Shown: piece after piece, positions 15,844 to 25,193 of the stretch
Layout: each line of letters opens with the position of its first letter
How positions within the stretch are numbered: position 1 is the first letter of the stretch
Source of the DNA: SAR202 cluster bacterium
GTDB taxonomy: Bacteria > Chloroflexota > Dehalococcoidia > Lucifugimonadales > Lucifugimonadaceae
Direction: 5' to 3'
DNA length: 49,454 bases
Assembly: GCA_008373205.1 (NCBI GenBank)
Contig: RQOS01000035.1
Coordinates: 1 to 49,454, forward strand
Made by a program: the position numbers and the translations under genes
The notes under the pieces: model-generated
Told to the model about the DNA's origin: nothing
Databases searched by the model: none
What the model saw: the letters and a program-made list of their open reading frames with translations, nothing else

Positions 15844-17241
15844 CTAACTATTAAGAATTTCTGGTAATTTTGAAATTCTTTTAGCTAATTTTGATACTGA
15901 TCTTTCAAAAAACCAAGCTAAGCCGGTATGAATATCATCATTAAATGGTGTAATCCAACTTTCATCAAGAAACCCTGGACCAAAGTATGCACCAAGTAAT
16001 GATCCCGAACTAGCCCCAAAGCTATCGGTATCAGCACCTTGACTCACCTGAATACAGATCCCATGACCAACATTTTCAGCAAATTTTAATGTATTAATTA
16101 ACATTCCTATTTCTTGATAAATTCTACAATGACCATATTCTCCATATTTATCGCTTATTTTATCGTATGCTTCTTCCCAGGTTTTAGAATTCTTAACATC
16201 TTCAAAACAAACTGAAACTCTTTCATAGAATCTACTTTTTTGAGGTACAAACTTAAGTGCAGTTTCAATTATTTCATCCCTATCTTCCATAATTTGAGCG
16301 CATGAAATAGCAGCTGCTATGAACATAGTTCCATAAACTCCCGTTCGGCTATGTGTAAAACTAGCATCTCTCCATGCAAGTTCTGAAGCAATTGCAGGAT
16401 TGCCAGGATAAGCATATCCATAAGCATCAGCTCGTATTGCAGCACCACATAGTTCGTCTCCAGGGTTTAATATGTCGTTGAAAACATCTATAAAATCCTC
16501 AGTATTATCATCTGAAGGTAAAATATTTCTTGGGCCATTACCTCCTTTTTCAAGAAAAGTAGATCTATCCATTCCGTCAATTTTTAGATCCATTCCTGAC
16601 TTTAATAATTTCGTATTTTCAGGGCCAAATGTTGTACTAATTGGTAAATGATGAATCCATAGTTCTTTCATGTTTTCATGAGTAAAATCTGAACCAAATT
16701 TTTCTAAAATCAACATTCCCATTATTGTGTAATTAATATCATCATCAGGAGCTACATACTTGATATATTCTCTAGCTGTCTCAGGAAAAGATCTATGAAC
16801 TCTTGGAAGTACGTTTTCAATATCCTTAGATATATATTCAGACATTGGCCATTCACCAATTTCTTCAAGAGCTTTTCTTATTTCATGACCAGTAAACATA
16901 GCTTCAAGTGGCTTACCTAACATACAGCCACATAAAGATGCAAGAAAAGCTGCTTCTACTCTTTTTGAACTATCTTCTAGATCGATTTCTTTAATTTGAC
17001 CTTTTGGCCTGGATGGATCCATTTCATTCAAAATATCATTAATAGAATTTGGTTCTACATAATTCCAATCTGATCTAATTTTTAAGTTAGATAATTTTTT
17101 AGAAAAATTTACAAACTCATCATAGCTATCGGATAAACTATCAAGCTCCTCCTGTAATCCTTCAATATTGTGTCCTTGTTCACCTTTATTTAAAACTACT
17201 CCATGAAGTCGTTCTCTTAATGTATCCAATTTGATTAGCAT
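15844..17241 (-). CDS. ADP-ribosylglycohydrolase family protein
   Basis: A 465-residue protein with the ADPRH/DraG all-helical domain from about residue 92 to the end. The binuclear-Mg ligands appear in APDDDINYT (D166-D168) and GADTDSFGAS (D404, D406), and GKPLEA plus SGSLLGAYFG match the family. Members remove ADP-ribose from proteins or small molecules. Residues 1-90 form an extra charged, probably coiled segment (LQEELDSLSDSYDEF) not found in DraG. AAAAGGAG stands before the ATG. The 11-base gap to the downstream SDR suggests an operon (ADPRH is promoter-distal: SDR, then ADPRH). Substrate unknown; many relatives act on nucleosides or O-acetyl-ADP-ribose. Confidence 0.85.
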   Translation of the reverse strand: MLIKLDTLRERLHGVVLNKGEQGHNIEGLQEELDSLSDSYDEFVNFSKKLSNLKIRSDWNYVEPNSINDILNEMDPSRPKGQIKEIDLEDSSKRVEAAFLASLCGCMLGKPLEAMFTGHEIRKALEEIGEWPMSEYISKDIENVLPRVHRSFPETAREYIKYVAPDDDINYTIMGMLILEKFGSDFTHENMKELWIHHLPISTTFGPENTKLLKSGMDLKIDGMDRSTFLEKGGNGPRNILPSDDNTEDFIDVFNDILNPGDELCGAAIRADAYGYAYPGNPAIASELAWRDASFTHSRTGVYGTMFIAAAISCAQIMEDRDEIIETALKFVPQKSRFYERVSVCFEDVKNSKTWEEAYDKISDKYGEYGHCRIYQEIGMLINTLKFAENVGHGICIQVSQGADTDSFGASSGSLLGAYFGPGFLDESWITPFNDDIHTGLAWFFERSVSKLAKRISKLPEILNS

Positions 17242-17252
17242 TTTTTCTCCTT

Positions 17253-18032
17253 TTATTTAGCTGTATATCCACCATCAACTGGCAATAATGCTCCTGTAAT
17301 AAAGGAAGATTCATCACTAGCTAGGAATAATGCTGCATGAGCAACATCTTCTCCAGTAGCTAATCTTCCTAGTGGATGAAGGTCTATTAATTTTTTTTCC
17401 ATTGCCTTGTCTTCAGTTAAGGCTGTCGTAAGATTTGTATATGCATAACCAGGACATATCGCATTTACTCTAATATTAAATTTAGCAAGATTTACACCCA
17501 TATCTCTAGATAATTGAACTACTCCACCTTTTGAATGTGGGTAAGGATTAAATCCATCAGATAATCCCAAAACATCATTATATCCAACCATTCCAATTAT
17601 TGATGCTAAATTGATAATTGATCCTGCTTTATTTTCTTTCATGTAAATTACACTTTCATAAGACATCATCATTGATCCTTTAAGATTGATATCCATCACA
17701 AAATCCCATTTTTTCTCATAATCCCAACTCTGATCAGGAGCTTGTCTTTGGCTAACCCCTGCACTGTTTACCAAAATGTCTATTTTTCCAAAATTATCAA
17801 CGACAAATTTTGCAGTATCCTTACATTCTGATTTTTTGGAAACATCTGTCTTAAGAGTTAGAAAATCACCTTTATAGTTTGATAAATCATCGTTTATTTT
17901 CTCTAAAGATTTTTCATTGTTATCTGAACAAACAACTTTACATCCATTTTCAAGAAAAATCTTAGTTGTTGCTAAACCTATACCTGAACCTGCACCTGTG
18001 ACTATTGCTACTTTATTATTTAATCTAGACAA
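17253..18032 (-). CDS. SDR family NAD(P)-dependent oxidoreductase
   Basis: A 259-residue classical short-chain dehydrogenase. Cofactor motif TGAGSGIG (11-18), NNAG-equivalent NSAG, and the catalytic Tyr and Lys of YPHSK are present; the C-terminus SFITGALLPVDGG is typical. The start is a TTG at 18032 with GGAGGG five bases before it, a strong ribosome site. It precedes the ADP-ribosylglycohydrolase by 11 bases on the same strand. Substrate unknown (sugar, alcohol or 3-oxoacyl). Confidence 0.88.
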   Translation of the reverse strand: MSRLNNKVAIVTGAGSGIGLATTKIFLENGCKVVCSDNNEKSLEKINDDLSNYKGDFLTLKTDVSKKSECKDTAKFVVDNFGKIDILVNSAGVSQRQAPDQSWDYEKKWDFVMDINLKGSMMMSYESVIYMKENKAGSIINLASIIGMVGYNDVLGLSDGFNPYPHSKGGVVQLSRDMGVNLAKFNIRVNAICPGYAYTNLTTALTEDKAMEKKLIDLHPLGRLATGEDVAHAALFLASDESSFITGALLPVDGGYTAK

Positions 18033-18123
18033 TTTTTCCCTCCGATACGCAAATAATTAAGTAAATAATATATTCGAAATTTCAAAATTTATATACCATA
18101 AAAAGACTAGAAGAATTTTAGAA

Positions 18124-18549
18124 ATGAAAAAAGAACTTATTATTGCAGGAGTGGGAAGAAGATTTATGGCTTTTGTTGTAGATCTATTTTATGTTCTGCT
18201 TTTATATTTTGGATTCAATATTATAGGAAGAAATATTTTTTCTGTGGGCACAGGAATTTTTGATTACATAATAATAATTGTATGTTTCTCTTATCTAGTA
18301 ATACCAACAGGTTTGTATGGTAAAACTATTGGGAAATGGGCGCTTAGAATATCAGTTGTTAATCCAGAAGGAAATAAGATAGGAATTGGAGCAGCATTTG
18401 CAAGAGAAATTGGAGGAAAAATTTTCTCCTCTATTCCTCTACTAATTGGTATTCTATGGATAATTAAAGATGAAAAAAATAGAGCATGGTATGATATATT
18501 TTTTGAAACTTTAGTTATAAAAGACAAACCAGTGGAAAGAAAAAAATGA
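18124..18549 (+). CDS. RDD family membrane protein
   Basis: A 141-residue protein with the RDD domain signature GVGRRFMAFVVDLFYVLLLYF at the N-terminus (R and D conserved), a second hydrophobic span, GKTIGKWALRISVVNPEG (the family's GxTxGKxxxGxxVV) and a last span before NRAWYDIFFETLVI (usual xxxxHDxxxxTxVV). Three membrane spans. Function of RDD proteins is mostly unknown; some are sodium/proton antiporters. The stop overlaps the next ATG by four bases. Confidence 0.85.
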   Translation: MKKELIIAGVGRRFMAFVVDLFYVLLLYFGFNIIGRNIFSVGTGIFDYIIIIVCFSYLVIPTGLYGKTIGKWALRISVVNPEGNKIGIGAAFAREIGGKIFSSIPLLIGILWIIKDEKNRAWYDIFFETLVIKDKPVERKK

Positions 18550-19727
18550 GTATATCTAAAGCAATTCTTGATGTGCTAGAACAATCTAGCTGGATAAGAA
18601 AAATGTTTGAGGAAGGAATCCAATTAAAGAAGGAATTTGGTGAAAAAAATATCTTTGATTTATCTCTAGGGAATCCACTACTAGAGCCTCCTGAAAAATT
18701 CAAGAAAAAATTAATTGAACTGTCCAATTCTGATGAAAAAGGTCTTCATAGATATATGCCAAATCAGGGATTTCAATCTACAAGAGAAAAAGTTGCTAAT
18801 TCCTTAGCAAAAGAATCTAATTTTCCTATAACTGCTGAAGAGCTTATCATAACTACAGGTGCAGCAGGTGGAGTAAATGCAATTCTAAAATCTATACTAA
18901 ATCCTAATGATGAAATTATAGTTTTTAGTCCTTTCTTCGTTGAATATTTATTCTATATAAAAAATCATAATGGAATTCCAGTTATTGCAAAAACTGATGA
19001 AAACTTCTTTCCTGACTTAAGTGACTTAAGTAAAAAAATTACAAAGAATACTAAAGGGATAATAATAAATTCACCAAATAATCCAACTGGTGTTTTGTAT
19101 CCAATAGAAATTATCGAGAAAATTGGTGAAATTTTATCTTCAAAAGAAAAAGAGCTAGGTACTGAAATCTATCTTATATCTGATGAACCATACAGAAAAA
19201 TCATATTTGATAATAAAAAATATCCTTTTATTTTTCCACATCACGATAGATCTATTGTAGTTACATCTCATTCTAAAGATTTAGGATTAGCAGGAGAAAG
19301 AATTGGTTACATAGCCTTATCTCCAAAAGATAAAGATAAACAAGTACTTTATGATGCATTGGTATTTTCATTGAGGACATTAGGGCATGTAAATGCAACA
19401 GCTATTATGCAAAAATCTATAGAAGATATTCAGGAAGAATCAGTAGACATAAATATTTATAAGCAAAAAAGAGATTATATATATGATGAGCTAATTCAAA
19501 TAGGATATGAATGTGTGAAACCTGATGGAGCTTTTTATCTTTTCCCTAAATCTCCAATAGAAGATGATGCTAAGTTTGTAAGAATATTGCAAAATTCTAA
19601 AGTCCTTACAGTACCCGGAAGAGGTTTTGGGCTTGCCGGATATTTTAGAATATCTTATAGCGTAGACGATTGGGTTCTTGAAGGATCTATAGAAGGTTTC
19701 AAGAAGGCTTTTGAATCTATAAAATAG
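18546..19727 (+). CDS. Class I/II pyridoxal-phosphate aminotransferase
   Basis: A 393-residue fold-type I aminotransferase, aspartate-aminotransferase-like. Marks are TTGAAGGVNAILKSIL, SPNNPTGVLY, ISDEPYRKIIFD, and the PLP lysine in VVTSHSKDLGLAGERIGY, with the substrate-carboxylate Arg in YFRISYSV. It overlaps the RDD gene by four bases and the convergent threonine synthase by 11 bases. Substrate probably aspartate or aromatic/branched amino acids; not resolved. Confidence 0.88.
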   Translation: MSISKAILDVLEQSSWIRKMFEEGIQLKKEFGEKNIFDLSLGNPLLEPPEKFKKKLIELSNSDEKGLHRYMPNQGFQSTREKVANSLAKESNFPITAEELIITTGAAGGVNAILKSILNPNDEIIVFSPFFVEYLFYIKNHNGIPVIAKTDENFFPDLSDLSKKITKNTKGIIINSPNNPTGVLYPIEIIEKIGEILSSKEKELGTEIYLISDEPYRKIIFDNKKYPFIFPHHDRSIVVTSHSKDLGLAGERIGYIALSPKDKDKQVLYDALVFSLRTLGHVNATAIMQKSIEDIQEESVDINIYKQKRDYIYDELIQIGYECVKPDGAFYLFPKSPIEDDAKFVRILQNSKVLTVPGRGFGLAGYFRISYSVDDWVLEGSIEGFKKAFESIK

Positions 19728-20808
19728 GTTCTTTTAATCCAGATCCTGTGATAGGTAAAAGAACTGTGTCATCTTTTTTTATTTTTTTATCTTTTATTAG
19801 CTTCTTTAGAGCTGGAAATACAAAAGCACATGTTATTTCACTAAAAATACCCTCTTCTTTTGCCAAAATATCATGCCAAATAATAGCTTCTTCGTCAGTA
19901 CATGACACTCCTTCACCTTTAGTAGATTCTACTGCCTGAATTATCTCATCAATTCTAGGAGGATTAGAAACAGATATTCCAGATGCAAGAGTTTTTTTAT
20001 CTACATCAAACTCCCATTTTTTGTTATTTAATTTAGCTACTATTGGTTCAATATTCTTAGATTGAGCTACGTGTAATTTAGGTAGATTAGTTTTATTAGA
20101 TTTCATAATATCTTTGTAGCCTCTCCAAGTTCCTAAAAGTAGGGACCCATTTCCTGTTGGAAAAATTATATGATCTATTGCTTTAAGCTCATTATAAATT
20201 TCATAAGCAAAGCTTTTCATACCTTCAGAAAAATATGGTGATAGGTTATGAGAAATATATGGAATATCATTTTCTTTAGAGAATTTCTTAGCTTCTATAG
20301 TAGAATTTTCTCTAGGCCCTGATATTTTATGTAATTCCGCCCCAAAAATAGATATTTGGTCAAGTTTACCTTTACCTGCAGTGTCTGGGACAAAAATATG
20401 AGCTTTTATATTTGCTGCTGCTGCGTAAGCAGAAAGAGATGCTCCGGCATTTCCCGAAGAATCTTCCACGAATTCTTTAACTTTTTCTTTTTTTGCAATA
20501 TTCATTACTAAAGCACTGCCTCTATCCTTAAATGAACCTGTTGGAGACATAAATTCAAGCTTAGCAAATAATTTATCTAGACCTAATTTTTCACCAATTT
20601 TTTCTAACTTAACTAATGGCGTATTTCCTTCTCCAAGTGAGATTGAATTTTTAGAATTCTTTATAGATTCAATAGGATTTATATTATTAATTGAAATATC
20701 TTCACAATAAAGTAAAGCTTTACGGTTGCAGTCACAAAAAATATTAGAAATGGAATTATTAGATTGTGTGATGTCACAAATGGAACAATTTAGAGAATAT
20801 TTTTTCAT
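19717..20808 (-). CDS. thrC: Threonine synthase
   Basis: A 363-residue fold-type II PLP enzyme that converts O-phospho-homoserine to threonine. An N-terminal Cys-rich knuckle (C8, C11, C25, C27) precedes the core, as in plant/archaeal-type threonine synthases. The core has LGEGNTPLVKLEKIG, the PLP lysine in TGSFKDRGSALVM, SSGNAGASLSAYAA, and the FPTGNGSLLLGTWRGYKDI phosphate loop. Its 3' end overlaps the convergent aminotransferase by 11 bases. Related lyases (for example cysteate synthase) remain possible but the layout fits ThrC best. Confidence 0.85.
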   Translation of the reverse strand: MKKYSLNCSICDITQSNNSISNIFCDCNRKALLYCEDISINNINPIESIKNSKNSISLGEGNTPLVKLEKIGEKLGLDKLFAKLEFMSPTGSFKDRGSALVMNIAKKEKVKEFVEDSSGNAGASLSAYAAAANIKAHIFVPDTAGKGKLDQISIFGAELHKISGPRENSTIEAKKFSKENDIPYISHNLSPYFSEGMKSFAYEIYNELKAIDHIIFPTGNGSLLLGTWRGYKDIMKSNKTNLPKLHVAQSKNIEPIVAKLNNKKWEFDVDKKTLASGISVSNPPRIDEIIQAVESTKGEGVSCTDEEAIIWHDILAKEEGIFSEITCAFVFPALKKLIKDKKIKKDDTVLLPITGSGLKEPIL

Positions 20809-20924
20809 TATAAATCCTTATTAAAATTATGTAGGAAATGAAAGATTTAAGCAAAGAAAAAGATGATGACTTTAAATAAAGAATGTAGAATCAATTATTA
20901 GTGTAAAAAAATAAAATATCTATT

Positions 20925-22070
20925 ATGAAACTTAAACATTGTAATAACTTCCATGACTTTAGAAAGTTAGCTAAAAAAAATCTTCCATCTCCAATATTTC
21001 ACTATATTGATGGAGCTGCTGAAGATGAAACAACATACAGAAGAAATACTAGCTCATATGAAGACGTAGATCTTGTTCCAAATGTTCTTCGTGGAGTTGA
21101 AGATATAGACTTATCGACAACTATTTTTGGTAAAAAGTTAGATTTACCTTTTTATTGTTCCCCTACTGCTCTTCAAAGGCTATTTCATCATCAAGGCGAA
21201 AGGGCTGTAGCAAAAGCAGCTGAAAAATATGGAACAATGTTTGGTCTTTCAACAATTGGTACAGTGCCTATCGAGGAATTAAGTAAAGTAAACACTCCAA
21301 AAATGTTTCAATTTTACTATCATAAAGATCATGGTATAAACGATGCTGTACTAGATAGAGTTAAAGAATCTTCATTTGATGTTATAGCTCTTACAGTAGA
21401 CACAATAACTTCAGGAAATAGAGAACGAGACCTAAAAACTGGTTTTACATCTCCCCCAAAATTAACATTAGGAAGTTTGTACAGCTTTATGTCAAAACCT
21501 AAGTGGGGATTGAATTATGTACTAAGAGAAAAATTTGAATTGCCACTTCTAAAAGATAGTGTAAGTGAATTATCTAATGTATCCACTTCTATTGGACAAT
21601 ATTTTTCAACGATGTTAGATCAATCAATGGATTGGAATGATGCAGAAAAACTTGCTTCCGATTGGGGTGGCCATTTTGCTCTTAAAGGTGTTATGTCAGT
21701 AGAAGATGCAAAAAGAGCCATCGATATAGGATGTACTGGAATAATTATATCTAATCATGGAGGAAGACAACTTGATGGTCAGAGATCTAACTTCGATCAA
21801 CTTGCAGAAATAATGGATGCTGTCGGAGATAAAATTGATGTAATTTGTGAGGGTGGAATACAAAGATCAACTCATATGCTCAAAGCATTATCTATGGGTG
21901 CAAAAGCAGTTGCTGGTGGTAGATTATATCTTTATGCACTTGCAGCAGCTGGTCAAGCCGGTGTTGAGAAAGCTTTAGGATTATATAAAACTGCTTTAGA
22001 GAGAGATATGAAACTTATGGGTTGTACGAATATAAGTGAGCTTAGCAAAGATAATCTAAGATTTAGATAA
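20925..22070 (+). CDS. FMN-dependent alpha-hydroxy acid oxidase/dehydrogenase
   Basis: A 381-residue TIM-barrel flavoenzyme of the glycolate oxidase/L-lactate dehydrogenase (LldD) family. Landmarks are the N-terminal FHDFRKLAKKNLPSPIFHYIDGAAEDE, FYCSPTALQRLFHHQGE, ALTVDTITSGNRERDLKTGF, the lone catalytic His in ISNHGGRQLDGQ, and the FMN phosphate segment around GGRLYLYALAAAGQAGVE. The next gene, convergent and two bases away, is a glyoxylate-type aminotransferase, so glycolate to glyoxylate is an attractive role. The ATG lacks a Shine-Dalgarno, and TAAAAT at 20912-20917 ends seven bases before it. Confidence 0.9.
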   Translation: MKLKHCNNFHDFRKLAKKNLPSPIFHYIDGAAEDETTYRRNTSSYEDVDLVPNVLRGVEDIDLSTTIFGKKLDLPFYCSPTALQRLFHHQGERAVAKAAEKYGTMFGLSTIGTVPIEELSKVNTPKMFQFYYHKDHGINDAVLDRVKESSFDVIALTVDTITSGNRERDLKTGFTSPPKLTLGSLYSFMSKPKWGLNYVLREKFELPLLKDSVSELSNVSTSIGQYFSTMLDQSMDWNDAEKLASDWGGHFALKGVMSVEDAKRAIDIGCTGIIISNHGGRQLDGQRSNFDQLAEIMDAVGDKIDVICEGGIQRSTHMLKALSMGAKAVAGGRLYLYALAAAGQAGVEKALGLYKTALERDMKLMGCTNISELSKDNLRFR

Positions 22071-22072
22071 AA

Positions 22073-23173
22073 TTAGATTTCTTTTTGAAAAACTTCCAAA
22101 ATTTGATCAACATACTCTGATTTACAGGACTCACCCATTAGACCAATTCGGAATACTTTACCAGCAAAGTCTCCAAGTCCTCTACCTATTTCAATGTTGT
22201 AGTCATAAATAAGTTTGTTTCTAAACTCAACATCATCAATATGGTCAGGTTTGGTAACTACGGTTAATTGATCCAACCTATCATTTGGAGATATAGGTAA
22301 ATTAAGTTCAATTGCAGTCAAACCTTTCCGTAGTTTTTCAGCATTAACTTTGTGTCTATTCCATCTGTTTTCTAGACCTTCTTCCTCAAGAAGTCTTAGC
22401 GATTCATAAAGTGCATAAATTGAGCTTACTGCAACAGTATATTGAGGAATATGGTCTTTATCCCAATAATCATTGACTAAAGATAAATCAAGATACCACG
22501 AAGATGGTTTTGTCTTTCTATTCTTAATGTATTGGTAAGCCTTTTCAGACATAGCGCAAGGTGATAAACCAGGAGGAGAAGCAAGACATTTTTGCGAACC
22601 AGCATAGCTAAAATCTATATTCCAATCATCAAAAAGTATTTCTGTACCAGCTATAGAAGTAACACAATCAATCATAAATAAAGCATTAGTTTTAGAAACT
22701 ATATTTCCTAACTCTTCTATATTTTGCAAAACTCCTGTGCTTGTTTCAGCATGTGTAGCTACGACAAGTTTAGTATCAGGATTTTCTTTTAGAGTGTCTT
22801 CTAAAAGTGAAGGGTCCATCTGCTTACCCCATTCGGTTCTTATAGGAATTATTTCTAAACCAAGTCTTTCAGCCATTAGAATTTGTCTCTCGCAAAAATA
22901 TCCATAAGCACAAATGATGACTTTGTCTCCTCTTTCTGCTAAACAAGTTAGACCTGCTTCCATTCCTGAAGATCCTGACCCACTTAAAGCAAATGCATGA
23001 TCTTTAGTTCTATAGAGATCCTTAAGACCTGTTCTCACATCATCTAGTATCTTAAAAAAATCTGGATCTAAATATCCAAGTATCGGATTAGACATAGAAT
23101 TTAAAACATCTGGGTTTGCAGATGATGGACCTGGTCCAAGAATAATTCTTTTATTTACTTTTAGAGGCTTCAA
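22073..23173 (-). CDS. Class V aminotransferase (serine/alanine-glyoxylate type)
   Basis: A 366-residue fold-type I enzyme. It begins NKRIILGPGPSSANPDVL, has the PLP lysine in YAGSQKCLASPPGLSPCAMS, and FRIGLMGE with the C-terminal Arg. These marks fit the AGXT/SgaA group that transfers amino groups to glyoxylate; purine-catabolic ureidoglycine-glyoxylate transaminase is the main alternative. The start is TTG at 23173 with AGGAA upstream. Together with the adjacent FMN oxidase and a malate synthase 9 kb away it suggests handling of glyoxylate. Confidence 0.87.
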   Translation of the reverse strand: MKPLKVNKRIILGPGPSSANPDVLNSMSNPILGYLDPDFFKILDDVRTGLKDLYRTKDHAFALSGSGSSGMEAGLTCLAERGDKVIICAYGYFCERQILMAERLGLEIIPIRTEWGKQMDPSLLEDTLKENPDTKLVVATHAETSTGVLQNIEELGNIVSKTNALFMIDCVTSIAGTEILFDDWNIDFSYAGSQKCLASPPGLSPCAMSEKAYQYIKNRKTKPSSWYLDLSLVNDYWDKDHIPQYTVAVSSIYALYESLRLLEEEGLENRWNRHKVNAEKLRKGLTAIELNLPISPNDRLDQLTVVTKPDHIDDVEFRNKLIYDYNIEIGRGLGDFAGKVFRIGLMGESCKSEYVDQILEVFQKEI

Positions 23174-23235
23174 AGAAAATTCCTATTAATATATATTCTT
23201 AAGAATTAACTAATTATAACTGAAAGGACAAAAAT

Positions 23236-24027
23236 ATGGACCTTGGATTAAATGGCAAAAATGCAATAATTACGGGTGGAAGTGACGGTATTGGTTTAGC
23301 TGCTGCAATCTCATTATCTAAAGAAGGGGCCAATGTAGCAATTCTTGCAAGAACTCAAGAAAAACTTGATAACGCTGTTACAGAGATCAAAAGAGATGCT
23401 AAGGGTAAAGTATTAGCAATATCTACAGACGTAAGAGAAGAATCTTCAGTTATAAGCTCAATAAATAAAGTAAAAGATGAATTTGGAAAAATTGATATTC
23501 TAGTTAATAACGCAGGGACGTCATCTGCTTCTCCGCTTGAGGAAATGACAAATGAACAATTAACTGAAGATCTTAACTTAAAAGTTTATGGAGCAATTTT
23601 TTGTGCTAGAGCTGTAATAGATGACATGAAATCAAATGGATCTGGAAGTATTATAAATATAACTACTCCTGGAGGAAAAGCAACTGCAGGTGGAAGCCAA
23701 CCAACTTCTCTTTCCAGAGCTGCAGGAATTTCTCTGACTAAAGCATGGTCTAAAGAATATGCTTCTCAAAATATAAGAGTTAATACTGTTTGTGTAGGAT
23801 TACTAAAATCTGGCCAACATAGAACAAGAGTTGAAAATATTCAAAAAGAAAAACCAGACTATACTCTAGAAGATCATTGGGAAGTGATGGGAAAAAATGT
23901 TCCAATGGGAAGAGTTGGCGAAGCTATAGAAGTTGGAAATGTTATTTGTTTCCTATCATCATCTAAAGCAAGTTACGTTACAGGTACTGCTGTAAATGTT
24001 GATGGAGGAACTTCACCAGTAGTTTAA
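23236..24027 (+). CDS. SDR-family protein with a non-canonical active site
   Basis: A 263-residue Rossmann SDR. The cofactor motif TGGSDGIG (14-21), NNAG (about 91) and C-terminal SYVTGTAVNVDGG are normal. The catalytic region reads NITTPGGKATAGG and then PTSLSRAAGISLTKAW where the family has YxASKAA, so the Tyr is Thr and the Lys is Arg. Either catalysis is different or the protein has another role. AAAGGA stands before the ATG. Its stop overlaps the convergent amidohydrolase stop in a shared TTAA. Fold is sure; activity is not. Confidence 0.85.
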   Translation: MDLGLNGKNAIITGGSDGIGLAAAISLSKEGANVAILARTQEKLDNAVTEIKRDAKGKVLAISTDVREESSVISSINKVKDEFGKIDILVNNAGTSSASPLEEMTNEQLTEDLNLKVYGAIFCARAVIDDMKSNGSGSIINITTPGGKATAGGSQPTSLSRAAGISLTKAWSKEYASQNIRVNTVCVGLLKSGQHRTRVENIQKEKPDYTLEDHWEVMGKNVPMGRVGEAIEVGNVICFLSSSKASYVTGTAVNVDGGTSPVV

Positions 24028-25193
24028 TTATTTAGGAAATCTAGGGTGCAAGATAGGAACACTTTAACTCCGTTTATCATAGCTTTTTCGTCAAAATCGA
24101 ACCTAGTATTATGATGAGGATATTTATTTCCGACGCTTGCGCCCAAAAGAAAATATACTCCTGGTATTCTCTGTAGAAATTCTGCCATATCATCTCCAAC
24201 ACTTACAGGTTCCGTAGGCCCTACTAAAGAAGGATCTAGAACCTCTCTAGCTTTATCTCTAACCCATGATGCTACTTCTTGTTCATTAACTACAGGACCT
24301 GCACCATACATAATTTCAGTAGTTGCTGTTGATCTCATAGATTCTGCACCTAGTTTACTAATTCTTTCAAGTGAGGAGTAAATTCTCTCTCTTACTTCCT
24401 GAGAATAGGCTCTAATTGTTCCTTCAATGCTTACTGAATCTGGAATAATATTTGGGGCAAATCCTGATTCAATTTTTCCAAAAGTTAATACTCCAGGATC
24501 TTGAGGAGAAATTTCTCTACTCACAATTGTTTGAGCATTAGATATTATATTAGATGCAGCTACAATCGGATCGACATTTAGATGAGGAAGTGCTCCATGC
24601 CCTCCTCTACCTTTTATTTCTAAAGAAAATGCGTCCGCAGATGCAAAAACTGCAGAATCATTAACTCCAACAAATCCAGAAGGAAGTTGATTCCAAATAT
24701 GAAGTCCTAGTACTCTTTCAGGATGATAATCTTCAAATAAGCCATCATCAATCATAGCTAATGCACCTTGAACAATTTCTTCTGCCGGTTGAAAGCACAA
24801 AATTATTTCACCTTTAATTGAATCTTTTAAAGATTGTAATATTCTCGCGGTTTCTAAAAGTATAGATATATGTCCGTCATGTCCGCATGCATGCATTGCA
24901 CCATTTTTAGAAGCAAAATCTAATCCTGTTTCTTCTGTTAGAGGAAGTCCGTCTATATCTGCTCTGATCATTATAGATCTTCCTTCACCTAAGCCACCTT
25001 TTATAAGACCAACAACTCCTGTTTTTCCATAATTAGTCTTAAAAGGGATTCCTAATTTATTAAGCTCATCTTGTATATATTTAGAAGTTTTATGTTCTTC
25101 GAATCCTAACTCTGGGATTGAGTGAAGTATTCTTCTGTGATTGACTAAGTTATTTTCTGCATTATTTAATAATTTCTTAAAATCCATAATCAA
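24024..25193 (-). CDS. M20 family amidohydrolase / aminoacylase
   Basis: A 389-residue metallopeptidase of the M20D (hippurate/N-acyl-amino-acid/IAA-amino-acid hydrolase) group. Metal-site motifs are HACGHDGH and QPAEEIVQGALAMID, with HIWNQLPSG and SHxNxRFD-like HHNTRFDFDEKA. The TTG at 25193 overlaps the TGA of the aldolase gene (TTGA) and has AAGGA six bases upstream, so it is preferred; an ATG two codons later is the alternative. It is translationally coupled to the aldolase. It probably frees an amino acid from an N-acyl compound. Confidence 0.88.
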   Translation of the reverse strand: MIMDFKKLLNNAENNLVNHRRILHSIPELGFEEHKTSKYIQDELNKLGIPFKTNYGKTGVVGLIKGGLGEGRSIMIRADIDGLPLTEETGLDFASKNGAMHACGHDGHISILLETARILQSLKDSIKGEIILCFQPAEEIVQGALAMIDDGLFEDYHPERVLGLHIWNQLPSGFVGVNDSAVFASADAFSLEIKGRGGHGALPHLNVDPIVAASNIISNAQTIVSREISPQDPGVLTFGKIESGFAPNIIPDSVSIEGTIRAYSQEVRERIYSSLERISKLGAESMRSTATTEIMYGAGPVVNEQEVASWVRDKAREVLDPSLVGPTEPVSVGDDMAEFLQRIPGVYFLLGASVGNKYPHHNTRFDFDEKAMINGVKVFLSCTLDFLNN

